Source of the DNA: Rhodospirillaceae bacterium | Lineage (GTDB): Bacteria > Pseudomonadota > Alphaproteobacteria > Rhodospirillales > Rhodospirillaceae | Direction of reading: 5' to 3' | Length of the DNA: 64,000 bases | Assembly (NCBI GenBank): GCA_018666155.1 | Contig: JABJAH010000006.1 | Span: 1-64,000, forward strand | Shown here: one piece after another, positions 25,163 to 33,842 of the stretch | Layout: each line of letters starts with the position of its first letter | How positions within the stretch are numbered: the stretch's first letter is position 1 | Made by a program: the position numbers and the translations under genes | The notes under the pieces: model-generated | Databases searched by the model: none | Told to the model about the DNA's origin: nothing | Seen by the model: the letters and a program-made list of their open reading frames with translations, nothing else

Positions 25163-27760
25163 ATGACTTTAAAGCCCCGCCTTCTAAGTGCTGCGCTGCT
25201 ATCGGTCTCGATGTCTTTGTCCGTTGTTCAAGCGCAAACGCCCATAGAAGAAATCCGTGTGACGGGGTCCTATCTCAAACGGGATCAGTTGAGTAGTGGC
25301 TCTCCGCTGACTGTGATTTCAGCCGAAGATCTCAGTGCCTATGGGCTGACAAATATTGCCGACGTCATTGGTTACCTGCCCTTCAATAGCGGCTCTGAAT
25401 TTAACGCGGACGTCTTTACCCAAAACCTGTCAGCCGGGACGTCGAACTTTAATCTCCGTGGGCTTGGCCTGAATTCGACGTTGGTGTTGCTCAACGGCCG
25501 GCGACAAACCGTGTCCGGTGGCGTGGCCGATGACGGCTCGACGTTTGTTGATCTTAATGCACTGGTGCCGCTCAACGCTGTCGGCCGGGTCGAAATTCTA
25601 AAGGACGGTGCCGCAGCCTTATACGGCACGGATGCGGTGGCTGGCGTGGTCAACGTGCTGACGCGTACAGATGTTGAGGGTTGGGAGCTTGAAGGGGAGT
25701 TCGGCACGACCACGCGATCGTCTCAGCAAGACGTGACCTTGCGTGGGTTGTACGGGCTGCAAACAGAACGCATTAGAGCAATGGTTGCGGCTAGCCATCT
25801 TCGCCGATCCTGGCTGCCCTCCGTCGACCGAGACTTTACCCAAGGAAAAGGAGTTTCCGGGTTCGGCCAGCCGGGCGCTTTTATCTTGCTGGCGCCTTCG
25901 CCGACCTTCCCCGGGCTGCCATCGGGTTTGACCGATCCGCAAAGCGTTATTGATCCTGACTGTGGTCCTGCAGGTGGATCGCCAAACGAAACCGCACCGG
26001 GGTCCAGCCTCGGGACCTGTACGTTCGACTTTTCGCCGTTTTACCATCTCGTGCCACGGGAGCGCCGGTGGCTGAGCTTCGCGTCCGCCGTGGTGGACCT
26101 GGATGATGTCGAGATATTTGCTGACGCTGGGTACGCCCACACGGATGTGCTTCGTGGCACGTCGCCGTCGTTTCCGATTCTCAATCTGGCGACGGTGCCG
26201 GCAGACAACCCGGGCAACGTGTTCAATGTGCCGGCCCTGTTCCTTGGTCGCCCCCTGGGGGCTAATGCGCCGATCAATCTCGTGACTCACGCCTCCGAAA
26301 CATGGCGTGCGGTTGGTGGAGCACGGGGCAAACTGCGAGAGCGGTGGGATTGGGACCTGGCTGCCAGCTATAGCGCCAACCGCCATGTCGTGAAAATCAG
26401 CAACGCCTTGGCGGATCGGTTCGATGCGGCGCTCAATGGCCTGGGCGGCCCCAACAACGACCAGTTCTTTAACCCCTTCGGCTCGGCTGCTTTGTCCCAA
26501 CCCGGCGACGCAACGCACAACGACCCGGCTGTGATCGAAGACTTTTTGTCGACCGCGACTTACGACTATCAGACATCACTGTTCTCGCTTGATGGTCATG
26601 TTTCGGGCGCTGTTGTTGAAACATCCCGGGGTCCCCTCGCGATCGCATTGGGTGGGCAACTGCGCCGAGAATCGATTGCCGGTGATCTGGATGACCAGTT
26701 CAATGCAGAGAACTATCTGTTCTTAATTGGCGGCCCTGACTTCTCCGGCCATCGAACGGTGCTTGCCGGGTTCGGCGAACTCAATATACCGCTGACGAAT
26801 ACGCTGGATATGCAGGTCGCCCTCCGCCATGAGGCGTATCAAGGCGGACCTGACTCAACCGACCCGAAGATTGCACTCCTCTGGCAACCGAATGATCAGC
26901 TTTCTCTGCGAGCATCTTTTGGTACCGCGTTTAGGGCGCCTAGCGTTTTCCAGCGCTTTTCATCCCAAACGGTGCTGCAAAATATCGCAGACCCAGTAAA
27001 CGATTCATTGGTGTTTCGCGGTGTGCGAACTGTGGGTACGGAAGACCTGGAACCGGAACAGGCCGACGTCTTTAACGCCGGTGTATCGTTTAGTCCTGTT
27101 GGTGGGCTCACACTAGACGTCGACTATTGGCGGTTCGATTACTCCAACATCATCGTCAAAGAGAACGCTCAGGCCATCATCGACGCCAATCCGTTTGACC
27201 CCCGTGTCATCCGCGAGGCGGGTCAGGTGCTGCGGGTCGATACCAATTACGTCAACGCCCCGGCTGTAGAGACCGACGGCGTCGATATTACGATGGCGTA
27301 CGACATTGGCATCGGCGGTAACGCATGGGGTCTTTCCGCTGACGTGACATACATCAACAAATACCTCATTCAAGAAACCTCGAACGGGACAAAACGCGAC
27401 GTGTCGGGCAGCCGAAATTTTAGAAGCTTCGCGCGGTCCTTGCCCAAGTGGCGCACAACCTTGGGCGCGACATGGTCGAGAGATCTGTTAGGGGCAGCGG
27501 TGTATGTGAAAACGATTTCTGGTTACTTCGACGATCAGAATAATATTCCGGTCAACAATCATGTGACTGTTGATGTGCAGCTTCGCTATGCATTTGTTCC
27601 TGCCGAACGATCGGAAAAGGCTGGCCCTGTTGTGGCCTTGGGTGTGACCAATCTATTCGACAGAGATCCGCCGCCCGTTGAAACGAATGTTGGGTTTGAT
27701 TCCAAGGTGCATGACCCGCGCGGGCGTGTGGTTTATCTGCGGCTCTCTTCAGCGTTCTAA
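25163..27760 (+). CDS. TonB-dependent outer-membrane receptor
   Basis: An 865-residue protein with a signal peptide ending VQAQ (about residue 23). It begins the mature chain with IEEIRVTGSYLKRDQL, a TonB-box/plug entry. The plug domain shows ITNIADVIGYLP-type text, NFNLRGLGLNSTLVLLNGRR, VEILKDGAAALYGTDAVAGVVNVLTR. The barrel ends with VALGVTNLFDRDPP and a terminal aromatic residue, VYLRLSSAF. The plug text is typical of the large 'TonB-dependent receptor, NVLT' group found in sphingomonad-like and marine bacteria. Substrate unknown. I use ATG 25163 rather than TTG 25160 directly before it. The divergent neighbour is a solute-binding protein, suggesting a shared ligand. Confidence 0.9.
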   Translation: MTLKPRLLSAALLSVSMSLSVVQAQTPIEEIRVTGSYLKRDQLSSGSPLTVISAEDLSAYGLTNIADVIGYLPFNSGSEFNADVFTQNLSAGTSNFNLRGLGLNSTLVLLNGRRQTVSGGVADDGSTFVDLNALVPLNAVGRVEILKDGAAALYGTDAVAGVVNVLTRTDVEGWELEGEFGTTTRSSQQDVTLRGLYGLQTERIRAMVAASHLRRSWLPSVDRDFTQGKGVSGFGQPGAFILLAPSPTFPGLPSGLTDPQSVIDPDCGPAGGSPNETAPGSSLGTCTFDFSPFYHLVPRERRWLSFASAVVDLDDVEIFADAGYAHTDVLRGTSPSFPILNLATVPADNPGNVFNVPALFLGRPLGANAPINLVTHASETWRAVGGARGKLRERWDWDLAASYSANRHVVKISNALADRFDAALNGLGGPNNDQFFNPFGSAALSQPGDATHNDPAVIEDFLSTATYDYQTSLFSLDGHVSGAVVETSRGPLAIALGGQLRRESIAGDLDDQFNAENYLFLIGGPDFSGHRTVLAGFGELNIPLTNTLDMQVALRHEAYQGGPDSTDPKIALLWQPNDQLSLRASFGTAFRAPSVFQRFSSQTVLQNIADPVNDSLVFRGVRTVGTEDLEPEQADVFNAGVSFSPVGGLTLDVDYWRFDYSNIIVKENAQAIIDANPFDPRVIREAGQVLRVDTNYVNAPAVETDGVDITMAYDIGIGGNAWGLSADVTYINKYLIQETSNGTKRDVSGSRNFRSFARSLPKWRTTLGATWSRDLLGAAVYVKTISGYFDDQNNIPVNNHVTVDVQLRYAFVPAERSEKAGPVVALGVTNLFDRDPPPVETNVGFDSKVHDPRGRVVYLRLSSAF

Positions 27761-27786
27761 GACCTTTGCGACCCTAATTTCTTCGC

Positions 27787-28566
27787 TCAGCCTTTTGATT
27801 TATTGGCGAAGGCATCCCGCGCAGCAACCGCTTCGGCAAATGCCCCGGACAATTGACTTTGATCAGCATCGGCAAAGGCCGTTGCGCGGTGCAGCGCATT
27901 CGCGGTCGCGTTGATCCCTTCTTTCACCATGCGCACCGTCGTGGCTGGCATCTCTAAGGTTTTACGAGCCCACTCTTCGGCACGGGTTTGAGTTTGACCG
28001 GCTGGTGCAACATCATCGACGAGTCCCCATGACAATGCGTCTTTGGCGGGGAGGCGTTCACAGAGAAGGCATATCCGTTTCGCTTTGGCTGGCCCAACAA
28101 GGGTGATCAATCGCGGCAATGCGCCCCATTGCAGGTTCAGGCCGATTTTGACTTCCGGCACCTGAAGAAAGGCGTTCTCGGCGAGGATTCTGAAATCACA
28201 GGCTAGGGCTAGGGCGCAGCCCGCGCCAATAGCAAAGCCTTCCATGGCGACAACCGTGACCTGAGGCATATCTTCCCAGGCCTGGCAGAGACGCACCCCG
28301 CGATAGAAAATCTCGCGCTTCTCTAAATCAGACATGCCCTCTTGTTGCCACATCCGGCCGTCTTTGAGGTCAATCCCAGCTGCGAACACGTCCGCAGCGC
28401 CAGTTAAAACGACCGCATGGATCGATAGGTCGCTCTGTAGAGATTGTGCGACCTCGGTCAGGGCCAGGATGGTGTCTTGATCGAAGGCATTAAGGCTGCC
28501 GCCGCGATCAAACCGGACTCTGGCGAGGGCGCCGTCGCGCTCTATGGTGACGCTATCCGTTGTCAT
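27787..28566 (-). CDS. Enoyl-CoA hydratase/isomerase (crotonase) family protein
   Basis: A 259-residue crotonase-fold protein. Family segments are SLNAFDQDTILALTEVAQSL, HAVVLTGAADVFAAGIDLKDG (first oxyanion NH), MPQVTVVAMEGFAIGAGCALALACDFRILAENA (second oxyanion loop) and EVKIGLNLQWGALPRLITLVG. The GCALALACDFRI block is highly diagnostic. Catalytic Glu of true hydratases is not clearly in place after the EVKIGL block, so isomerase, hydrolase or decarboxylase chemistry is also possible. AAGGAAA precedes the ATG. Divergent from the FMN glutamate-synthase-like gene, with 89 nt between starts. Confidence 0.9.
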   Translation of the reverse strand: MTTDSVTIERDGALARVRFDRGGSLNAFDQDTILALTEVAQSLQSDLSIHAVVLTGAADVFAAGIDLKDGRMWQQEGMSDLEKREIFYRGVRLCQAWEDMPQVTVVAMEGFAIGAGCALALACDFRILAENAFLQVPEVKIGLNLQWGALPRLITLVGPAKAKRICLLCERLPAKDALSWGLVDDVAPAGQTQTRAEEWARKTLEMPATTVRMVKEGINATANALHRATAFADADQSQLSGAFAEAVAARDAFANKSKG

Positions 28567-28655
28567 GCTATTTCCTTTTTGCCAGTCGTAGTTTTAAGAC
28601 TACCGCTTTATAAGGGTCTGTAACGATTCTGGGTGAGTGGTGTAGGAGTAAAGTT

Positions 28656-30188
28656 GTGAACTCATTAGTACAAGATATCGCAAGTTCGACCGCATTTGCG
28701 TTCATTGAACTGTTTGCTTTTACGTTTATCCTTTTGTTCGGTGTCGGCTTGGTTGCCGTTCTGGTGATGTATGTCATCGACAAAACCCAGACCAAGCAAG
28801 CCATTCGCCGCAATTACCCTGTCATAGGTCGGTTCCGTTATGTGTTCGAGGAACTGGGGGAGTACTTTCGCCAGTACTTCTTCGCGATGGATCGTGAAGA
28901 GATGCCGTTCAATCGGTCGCAGCGGTCTTGGGTGTATCGGGCGGCCAAGGGCGTGGATACCACGACCGCATTTGGCTCGACCCGCGACATTCGCGGTGTC
29001 GGTAATATTTTCTTTGTAAGCACGCCGTATCCGACTCTTGAAACCGACGCCGTTGAGGCGGCTGTCGTGACCATCGGGCCGACCTGTAAGTCGCCATATA
29101 AAACCAATTCGTTCTTCAATATCTCGGGCATGAGTTACGGCGCTATATCCAAGCCCGCTGTTCAGGCGTTGTCCAATGGCGCGAGAATGGCAGGCTGTTG
29201 GTTGAACACCGGCGAGGGTGGTTTGTCGCCTTATCACCTTGAGGGCGGTGCGGATATTGTCTTTCAGATTGGCACTGCGAAATATGGTGTACGTGATGAC
29301 AATGGCGCGTTATGCGACGATCGATTGCGTGACGCCGCCGCCCATGACCAAGTTAAAATGTTCGAGTTGAAGATCAGTCAGGGTGCAAAGCCGGGTAAGG
29401 GTGGAATTCTTCCCGGTGGGAAGGTGACGAAAGAAATCTCTGCCATTCGAGGTATCCCGGTCGGAGAATCTTCTATCAGCCCCAATCGTCACCCAGAGAT
29501 TGAAAGCATTCCTGATCTCCTGGATATGATTGCCCATATCCGTAGCGTTACGGGCAAGCCGGTTGGCTTCAAGATGGTGATCGGCGGGTACGAATGGATG
29601 GACAAATTATGCCGGTTGATTGTCGCGCGCGGCCTGGATGCGGCGCCTGATTTTGTCACGGTCGACAGCTCGGACGGTGGCACTGGTGCGGCACCTCCGG
29701 CGCTGATGGATTACATGGGCCTACCACTGTCTGAGAGCCTTCCGGCTTTTGCAGACAAGTTGACGGAGTACGGCCTTAAGGATCGCGTTAAGTTGATCGC
29801 CAGCGGTAAACTTATTAACCCCGCCGAAGTGGCTTGGGCGTTATGCGCAGGCGCAGATTTCATCGTATCAGCGCGTGGTTTTATGTTTGCGCTCGGCTGC
29901 ATTCAGGCCTTCCAATGCAACAAAAACACCTGCCCGACCGGCGTCACCACCCACGACAAGCGTTTGCAGAAAGGCTTGAACCCAGAAAACAAAGCGGAGC
30001 GGGTCCGTCGATATGCCGAAACTGTTGCCTATGATGTCGGCGTTATCGCGCACTCCTGTGGAGTCGCGGGACCGGGTGAACTGAAGCGCTATCACGCGCG
30101 CATTGTGACCGAAACTGGCCGGTCAAAAGGGTTCGATGAGATTTTCCCTGTTCCGCCCGTAAGAGAAGACATTCAGATCAAGGCGTAA
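28656..30188 (+). CDS. FMN-binding glutamate-synthase-domain membrane protein
   Basis: A 510-residue protein with one N-terminal membrane helix (about 16-40, FAFTFILLFGVGLVAVLVMYV). The rest is a GltB-like FMN barrel. Conserved parts are SGMSYGAISKPAVQALSNGA, NTGEGGLSPYH, IVFQIGTAKYGVR, ISQGAKPGKGGILPG, VTVDSSDGGTGAAPPALMDYMGLP, and QCNKNTCPTGVTTH, whose Cys resembles the Fe-S region of glutamate synthase. It lacks the amidotransferase domain of GltB, so it does not make glutamate from glutamine alone. Members of this stand-alone family are poorly characterised, some acting in methylamine-derived glutamate metabolism. Start GTG with GTAGGAG upstream. leuC follows 45 nt later. Confidence 0.9.
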   Translation: MNSLVQDIASSTAFAFIELFAFTFILLFGVGLVAVLVMYVIDKTQTKQAIRRNYPVIGRFRYVFEELGEYFRQYFFAMDREEMPFNRSQRSWVYRAAKGVDTTTAFGSTRDIRGVGNIFFVSTPYPTLETDAVEAAVVTIGPTCKSPYKTNSFFNISGMSYGAISKPAVQALSNGARMAGCWLNTGEGGLSPYHLEGGADIVFQIGTAKYGVRDDNGALCDDRLRDAAAHDQVKMFELKISQGAKPGKGGILPGGKVTKEISAIRGIPVGESSISPNRHPEIESIPDLLDMIAHIRSVTGKPVGFKMVIGGYEWMDKLCRLIVARGLDAAPDFVTVDSSDGGTGAAPPALMDYMGLPLSESLPAFADKLTEYGLKDRVKLIASGKLINPAEVAWALCAGADFIVSARGFMFALGCIQAFQCNKNTCPTGVTTHDKRLQKGLNPENKAERVRRYAETVAYDVGVIAHSCGVAGPGELKRYHARIVTETGRSKGFDEIFPVPPVREDIQIKA

Positions 30189-30233
30189 TAAGAAGGTCTC
30201 TCAGCACTCAGCGTGACACAAAAGGGCATCGAA

Positions 30234-31637
30234 ATGGCGAAGACACTCTACGATAAGATCTGGGACTCTCATATCGTCAAAGAATCGGAATCCGGCGAGT
30301 GCTTGATCTATGTTGATCGGCATCTGGTCCAAGAGGTGTCCAGCCCGCAGGCCTTCCAGGGATTGAGAGACGCCGGCCGCAAAGTTCACCGTCCAACCGC
30401 ATCACTTGCTATGCCCGACCATGCCATGCCGACGACGCCAGACCGCCTTGAGAAAATCGATGACCCAGAGGCGCGTGCGCAGCTTGCGGCCTTGATCGAG
30501 TACACCAACGAATTTGAAGTTCCCTATATTGAACTGGCCGACCGGCGCCAGGGCATTGTTCATATTGTTGGTCCCGAGCAGGGTTTCACGCTTCCAGGCA
30601 CCATCCTGGTTTGCGGTGATTCTCATACCTCAACGCACGGTGCTTTAGGGGCGCTCGCTTTTGGGATCGGCACATCTGAGATCGAGCATGTTCTGGCGAC
30701 CCAATGCCACATCATGCGCAGGTCGAAAACGTTACGCGTCACAATTGACGGTGCTCTCCCTCTGGGCGTGACGGCTAAAGACTTGGCGCTGGCTGTCATC
30801 GCCGAGTTGGGCACCGCGGGCGGTACAGGGTATGCCATCGAATATGCAGGAGAGGCCATTCGGTCGTTGTCGATGGAAGGGCGGATGACCCTTTGCAATC
30901 TGACCATTGAAGCCGGTGCGCGAAGCGGCATGGTGTCGCCGGACGACATTACCTTCGCTTATATCAAGGGCCGCCCATACGCCCCCGCCGGGGACGACTG
31001 GGATCGCGCCGTTGAATATTGGCGTTCGCTGGCAACAGATCCTGATGCCGTGTTCGATCGTGACGTCGTGCTGAGCGGACCTGATATTGCTCCGCGCGTC
31101 ACCTGGGGAACCAGCCCGGAAGATTCCGCACCGATTACGGCCTCGGTACCAAGCCCTGCGGATTACGCAGATCCTGATAAGCGCAAGGCCGTGGAACGGT
31201 CTTTAGAGTACATGGGGCTTACCCCTGGCGTTGCGTTGCAAGATTTGAAGGTTGATCGTGTCTTTATTGGGTCGTGCACCAATGGCCGGATCGAAGACAT
31301 GCGGGCCGCGGCAGCAATCGCCAAAGGCCGTAAAGTTGCAGACGGTGTTGGCGCTATGGTTGTGCCCGGATCGGGACTTGTAAAATACCAGGCCGAAGAA
31401 GAGGGCTTGGATGTGATTCTCAAGGACGCTGGCTTTGAGTGGCGAGAGCCTGGGTGTTCTATGTGTGTGGGTATCAACCCGGACCGCATCGAATCTGGTG
31501 AGCGATGCGCCTCTACATCAAATCGCAATTTTGAGGGTCGCCAAGGTCGCGGTGGGCGCACCCATCTCGTCAGCCCCGCGATGGCGGCGGCGGCGGCGGT
31601 CACCGGGCATCTCGCCGACGTGCGGGAATTGATCTGA
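30234..31637 (+). CDS. leuC: 3-isopropylmalate dehydratase large subunit
   Basis: A 467-residue aconitase-superfamily protein, the usual LeuC length. I start at ATG 30234, where the product reads [15 protein letters not shown], the family N terminus. The 4Fe-4S ligands are the Cys of GSCTNGR and the pair in CSMCVG. Other markers are [29 protein letters not shown] and [19 protein letters not shown]. LeuC needs the small subunit LeuD to isomerise 2-isopropylmalate; no leuD lies in the window. So leuD is elsewhere, or this copy serves a related hydratase (citramalate-type) reaction. A hairpin terminator candidate follows at 31709. Confidence 0.9.
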   Translation: MAKTLYDKIWDSHIVKESESGECLIYVDRHLVQEVSSPQAFQGLRDAGRKVHRPTASLAMPDHAMPTTPDRLEKIDDPEARAQLAALIEYTNEFEVPYIELADRRQGIVHIVGPEQGFTLPGTILVCGDSHTSTHGALGALAFGIGTSEIEHVLATQCHIMRRSKTLRVTIDGALPLGVTAKDLALAVIAELGTAGGTGYAIEYAGEAIRSLSMEGRMTLCNLTIEAGARSGMVSPDDITFAYIKGRPYAPAGDDWDRAVEYWRSLATDPDAVFDRDVVLSGPDIAPRVTWGTSPEDSAPITASVPSPADYADPDKRKAVERSLEYMGLTPGVALQDLKVDRVFIGSCTNGRIEDMRAAAAIAKGRKVADGVGAMVVPGSGLVKYQAEEEGLDVILKDAGFEWREPGCSMCVGINPDRIESGERCASTSNRNFEGRQGRGGRTHLVSPAMAAAAAVTGHLADVRELI

Positions 31638-31708
31638 TTTTCTGCCAGTTTCCCGACGTGGGTGCTGAATTCCGTTAACCCTGGATTCAATCTTTTTAGA
31701 GAGTATGA

Positions 31709-31733
31709 CCCATCGCCCTGAGATGGGCTTTTT
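31709..31733 (+). terminator. Terminator candidate after leuC
   Basis: A perfect 6-bp stem CCCATC/GATGGG (31709-31714 and 31722-31727) with a 7-base loop is followed by CTTTTTC. It lies 72 nt after the leuC stop. Confidence 0.6.
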
Positions 31734-31767
31734 CGACTTAATTCGGTTTGAGATAGGGGAATACGCC

Positions 31768-31854
31768 ATGCAGACCACAATCCGAGCCACCACGCTTTTC
31801 GCGCTCATGGGCGCAGCCGTTGTTTTCGGTCAAGTCTCGGCCGCTGGACTCTAG
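31768..31854 (+). CDS. 28-residue signal-peptide-like ORF
   Basis: An ATG with AGGGGAA nine bases upstream opens a 28-codon frame. Its product has a basic start (TTIRATT), a hydrophobic core (LFALMGAAVVFG) and the cleavage-like end QVSAAGL, then a TAG stop. It looks exactly like a Sec signal peptide with almost nothing after it. It could be a real small secreted or membrane peptide, a leader, or the remnant of a truncated secreted protein gene. It lies between the leuC terminator and the next coding unit. Confidence 0.35.
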   Translation: MQTTIRATTLFALMGAAVVFGQVSAAGL

Positions 31855-32003
31855 GGTTCGACGGGGGTTTCCCGCCCATTTAGGTCCCGGAATCCTTATT
31901 TACTATGCCTTTATCACCGTCGTTGATCGGTGCTTAGGGGCCTCACTTTTTGCTAAAGTGTGCTAGAACCCAGCTTCTAATGTTCGCGGGGAACCCTTAA
32001 TTT

Positions 32004-32141
32004 ATGGCTGAACTGGCCAAGCCCTCAAGCTCACCGTTCGCTCCGGCGTCGATCGCACACCTGGCTCGCGCGGGGTTGGCAAACGACGTTGAATCAGGAC
32101 TGACGAACAGGGCCGTGTACAGCTATAAAAGAACGTCATGA
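32004..32141 (+). CDS. 45-residue ORF coupled to the DapA-like gene
   Basis: The ORF runs from ATG 32004 to a TGA that overlaps the ATG of the aldolase gene (ATGA at 32138). The product is polar with a Ser/Pro-rich start (ELAKPSSSPFAPASI), a short amphipathic helix (AHLARAGLANDVESGL) and a basic end (YSYKRTS). No family is recognised. The ATGA overlap is the usual sign of translational coupling in this genome, which favours a real leader or small protein; the GGGGAA ribosome site is rather far (about 12 nt). Confidence 0.4.
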   Translation: MAELAKPSSSPFAPASIAHLARAGLANDVESGLTNRAVYSYKRTS

Positions 32142-33037
32142 TTAAACTTGGGCAAAATTTTCTTCGCGGGGCCTACACACCGCTCATCACACCGTTCAAC
32201 GGCTGGGCGGTTGATTACGATGCCTATGCCCGGTTTGTAGATTGGCAAATTCGCAATGGTGCCCAGGGACTGGTCGTTGGGGGAACATCGGGCGAACCAA
32301 TGTCTCTGACGATTACCGAACGGCAAAACCTACTGCGGATAGCCGTAAGTTCTGCGCGTCGTCGCGTTCCTGTGGTTGCCCAAACGGGCGGCGCTTCGCT
32401 GGCAGACACCTGGTCGTTGACCGAGCATGCGGAACAAGTCGGGGCGGACGCGATTATGCTGATGATGCCTCCATTCGTGAAACCGCCACAGCGTGGTCTC
32501 AAGTCCTTTCTGTCCTTCGTGTCGCGCGCAACAACAAAACCAATTCTGCTGTATCAAATTCCCAGTCGAACGGTATCGACTATAGAAATCGATACCCTTG
32601 AAGACTTGTGTGAAGAGGTCCCCTCAATAGTTGGGTTGAAGCAGTCGTCCGACGATGAGGGCTTCGACACCGAGGTGATTTCCCGTCTGGGCGGCGAGTT
32701 CCGACTCTTTATGGGGTTGCCGAGAATTGAATTGGAACGCATTCCTGAGGGGGCCAGCGGCCTCATTGTTGCGCTGGCGAATCTAGTGCCAGGCAAGATT
32801 GCCGAAATCTGTTCTTCCGCCGACGAACGCGAGCTCACCAAAGCGATTGCGCTTCGGATGGAATTAGAGGAATTGAATGACCTCGCTTTCCGGGATACCA
32901 GCCCGATTGGCGTTAAGTATATGGCCTGGAAAATGGGCCTTATTACGTCTGGTGAATGTCGTCTGCCACTCATGCCGCCCGAACCAGAGCATGTTGAGGC
33001 GATGGATGACGCGTTAGAGGCTGCGGGCTTACTCTGA
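32138..33037 (+). CDS. Dihydrodipicolinate-synthase-family (class I) aldolase
   Basis: A 299-residue DapA/NanA-superfamily lyase. Diagnostic features are LRGAYTPLITPFN, GLVVGGTSGEPMSLTITER (the active-site TS pair), LLYQIPSRT (catalytic Tyr in the YxxPxRT motif) and IVGLKQSS, where Lys forms the Schiff base with the keto acid. The overall family condenses or cleaves pyruvate-type substrates. Neighbours (LeuC, dienelactone hydrolase, exporter) point to catabolic use rather than lysine synthesis, but this is inference. The start overlaps the stop of the small ORF upstream. Confidence 0.9.
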   Translation: MIKLGQNFLRGAYTPLITPFNGWAVDYDAYARFVDWQIRNGAQGLVVGGTSGEPMSLTITERQNLLRIAVSSARRRVPVVAQTGGASLADTWSLTEHAEQVGADAIMLMMPPFVKPPQRGLKSFLSFVSRATTKPILLYQIPSRTVSTIEIDTLEDLCEEVPSIVGLKQSSDDEGFDTEVISRLGGEFRLFMGLPRIELERIPEGASGLIVALANLVPGKIAEICSSADERELTKAIALRMELEELNDLAFRDTSPIGVKYMAWKMGLITSGECRLPLMPPEPEHVEAMDDALEAAGLL

Positions 33038-33155
33038 TCTGTCAGCTGCCGTGACTTGAGACAGCTACTCCTATAAATATGAATCGGCTCGCTGGTGCGT
33101 CATGCAAACCGGGACGTATGCGAGTGCGTTAATTTCCAAAACGAGGATGGTTTTA

Positions 33156-33818
33156 ATGGGCACGACACTGACACTAACGGCTGCTGATGGTCATTCATTT
33201 GACGCTTATCTGGCAGAGCCGGACGGGATGTCAAAGGGTGGGGTGGTTGTTGTCCAAGAGATATTCGGTGTGAACGATCACATGATCGATGTGACAGATG
33301 AGTTTGTTCGCCATGGATATACAGCCATCTGCCCCGCTTTCTTTGACCGGGTTGAGCCGGGCGTTGTTCTGTCCTACACGGATTTCGGCAGAGGCCGGGA
33401 GATCGTGGGTGAGCTGGCTGATGACGCCGTCGTTGCCGACCTCAATGCGGCGGCGGATCGGGTACGGCCGGCTGGAAAAGTTGGAGTGATTGGTTATTGC
33501 TGGGGCGGTGCCATCGCCTTTCTAGGGGCCTGCAAAGCGAACGTGAATTGCGGCGTGTCCTATTACGGGACGCGGTTGATTCAATACAGCCCACAAATGA
33601 CACCCAAGGTGCCGATGCAATATCACTACGGTGAGACGGACAAATCCTTTCCGATGGACGCGGTGGAAAAGGTGATGGCGGAACAACCCGGGGGTCAGCA
33701 CTTTGTCTATCCAGACGCGGACCACGGATTCAGTTGTGATGGGCGGCCCCAGTACAATGCTGAGGCCACCAAGCTTGCCCTTGAGCGTTCGCTGAAGTTT
33801 TTTGAAGAGACCCTTTAG
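33156..33818 (+). CDS. Dienelactone hydrolase family protein
   Basis: A 220-residue alpha/beta hydrolase. The DLH hallmarks are present: VVVQEIFGVNDHMIDVTDEF (the Glu that positions the nucleophile), GYCWGGAIAF with the catalytic Cys, an Asp in YGETDKSFP and the His in PDADHGFSCDGR. Full length for the family. DLH opens (chloro)dienelactones in aromatic-ring degradation, though many homologues have other lactone or ester substrates. I start at ATG 33156, which leaves the standard N terminus and has GAGG upstream; an upstream in-frame ATG exists at 33102. The TauE gene follows after 24 nt. Confidence 0.9.
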   Translation: MGTTLTLTAADGHSFDAYLAEPDGMSKGGVVVVQEIFGVNDHMIDVTDEFVRHGYTAICPAFFDRVEPGVVLSYTDFGRGREIVGELADDAVVADLNAAADRVRPAGKVGVIGYCWGGAIAFLGACKANVNCGVSYYGTRLIQYSPQMTPKVPMQYHYGETDKSFPMDAVEKVMAEQPGGQHFVYPDADHGFSCDGRPQYNAEATKLALERSLKFFEETL

Positions 33819-33842
33819 CCGTAGCGGCGGGAAGACCCCGCT

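Larger units (their letters stand above)
31638..32003. other. Intergenic stretch with a terminator and a tiny ORF
   Basis: Between leuC and the 45-residue ORF. It contains the terminator candidate at 31709 and the 28-codon ORF at 31768. A further weak inverted repeat CACCG/CGGTG (about 31917-31933) has no T-run. No longer coding frame is apparent. Confidence 0.5.

Noticed and set aside
25619..26518. A 299-codon minus-strand open frame
   Set aside because: It lies inside the TonB receptor gene in antisense; no homology or ribosome site.
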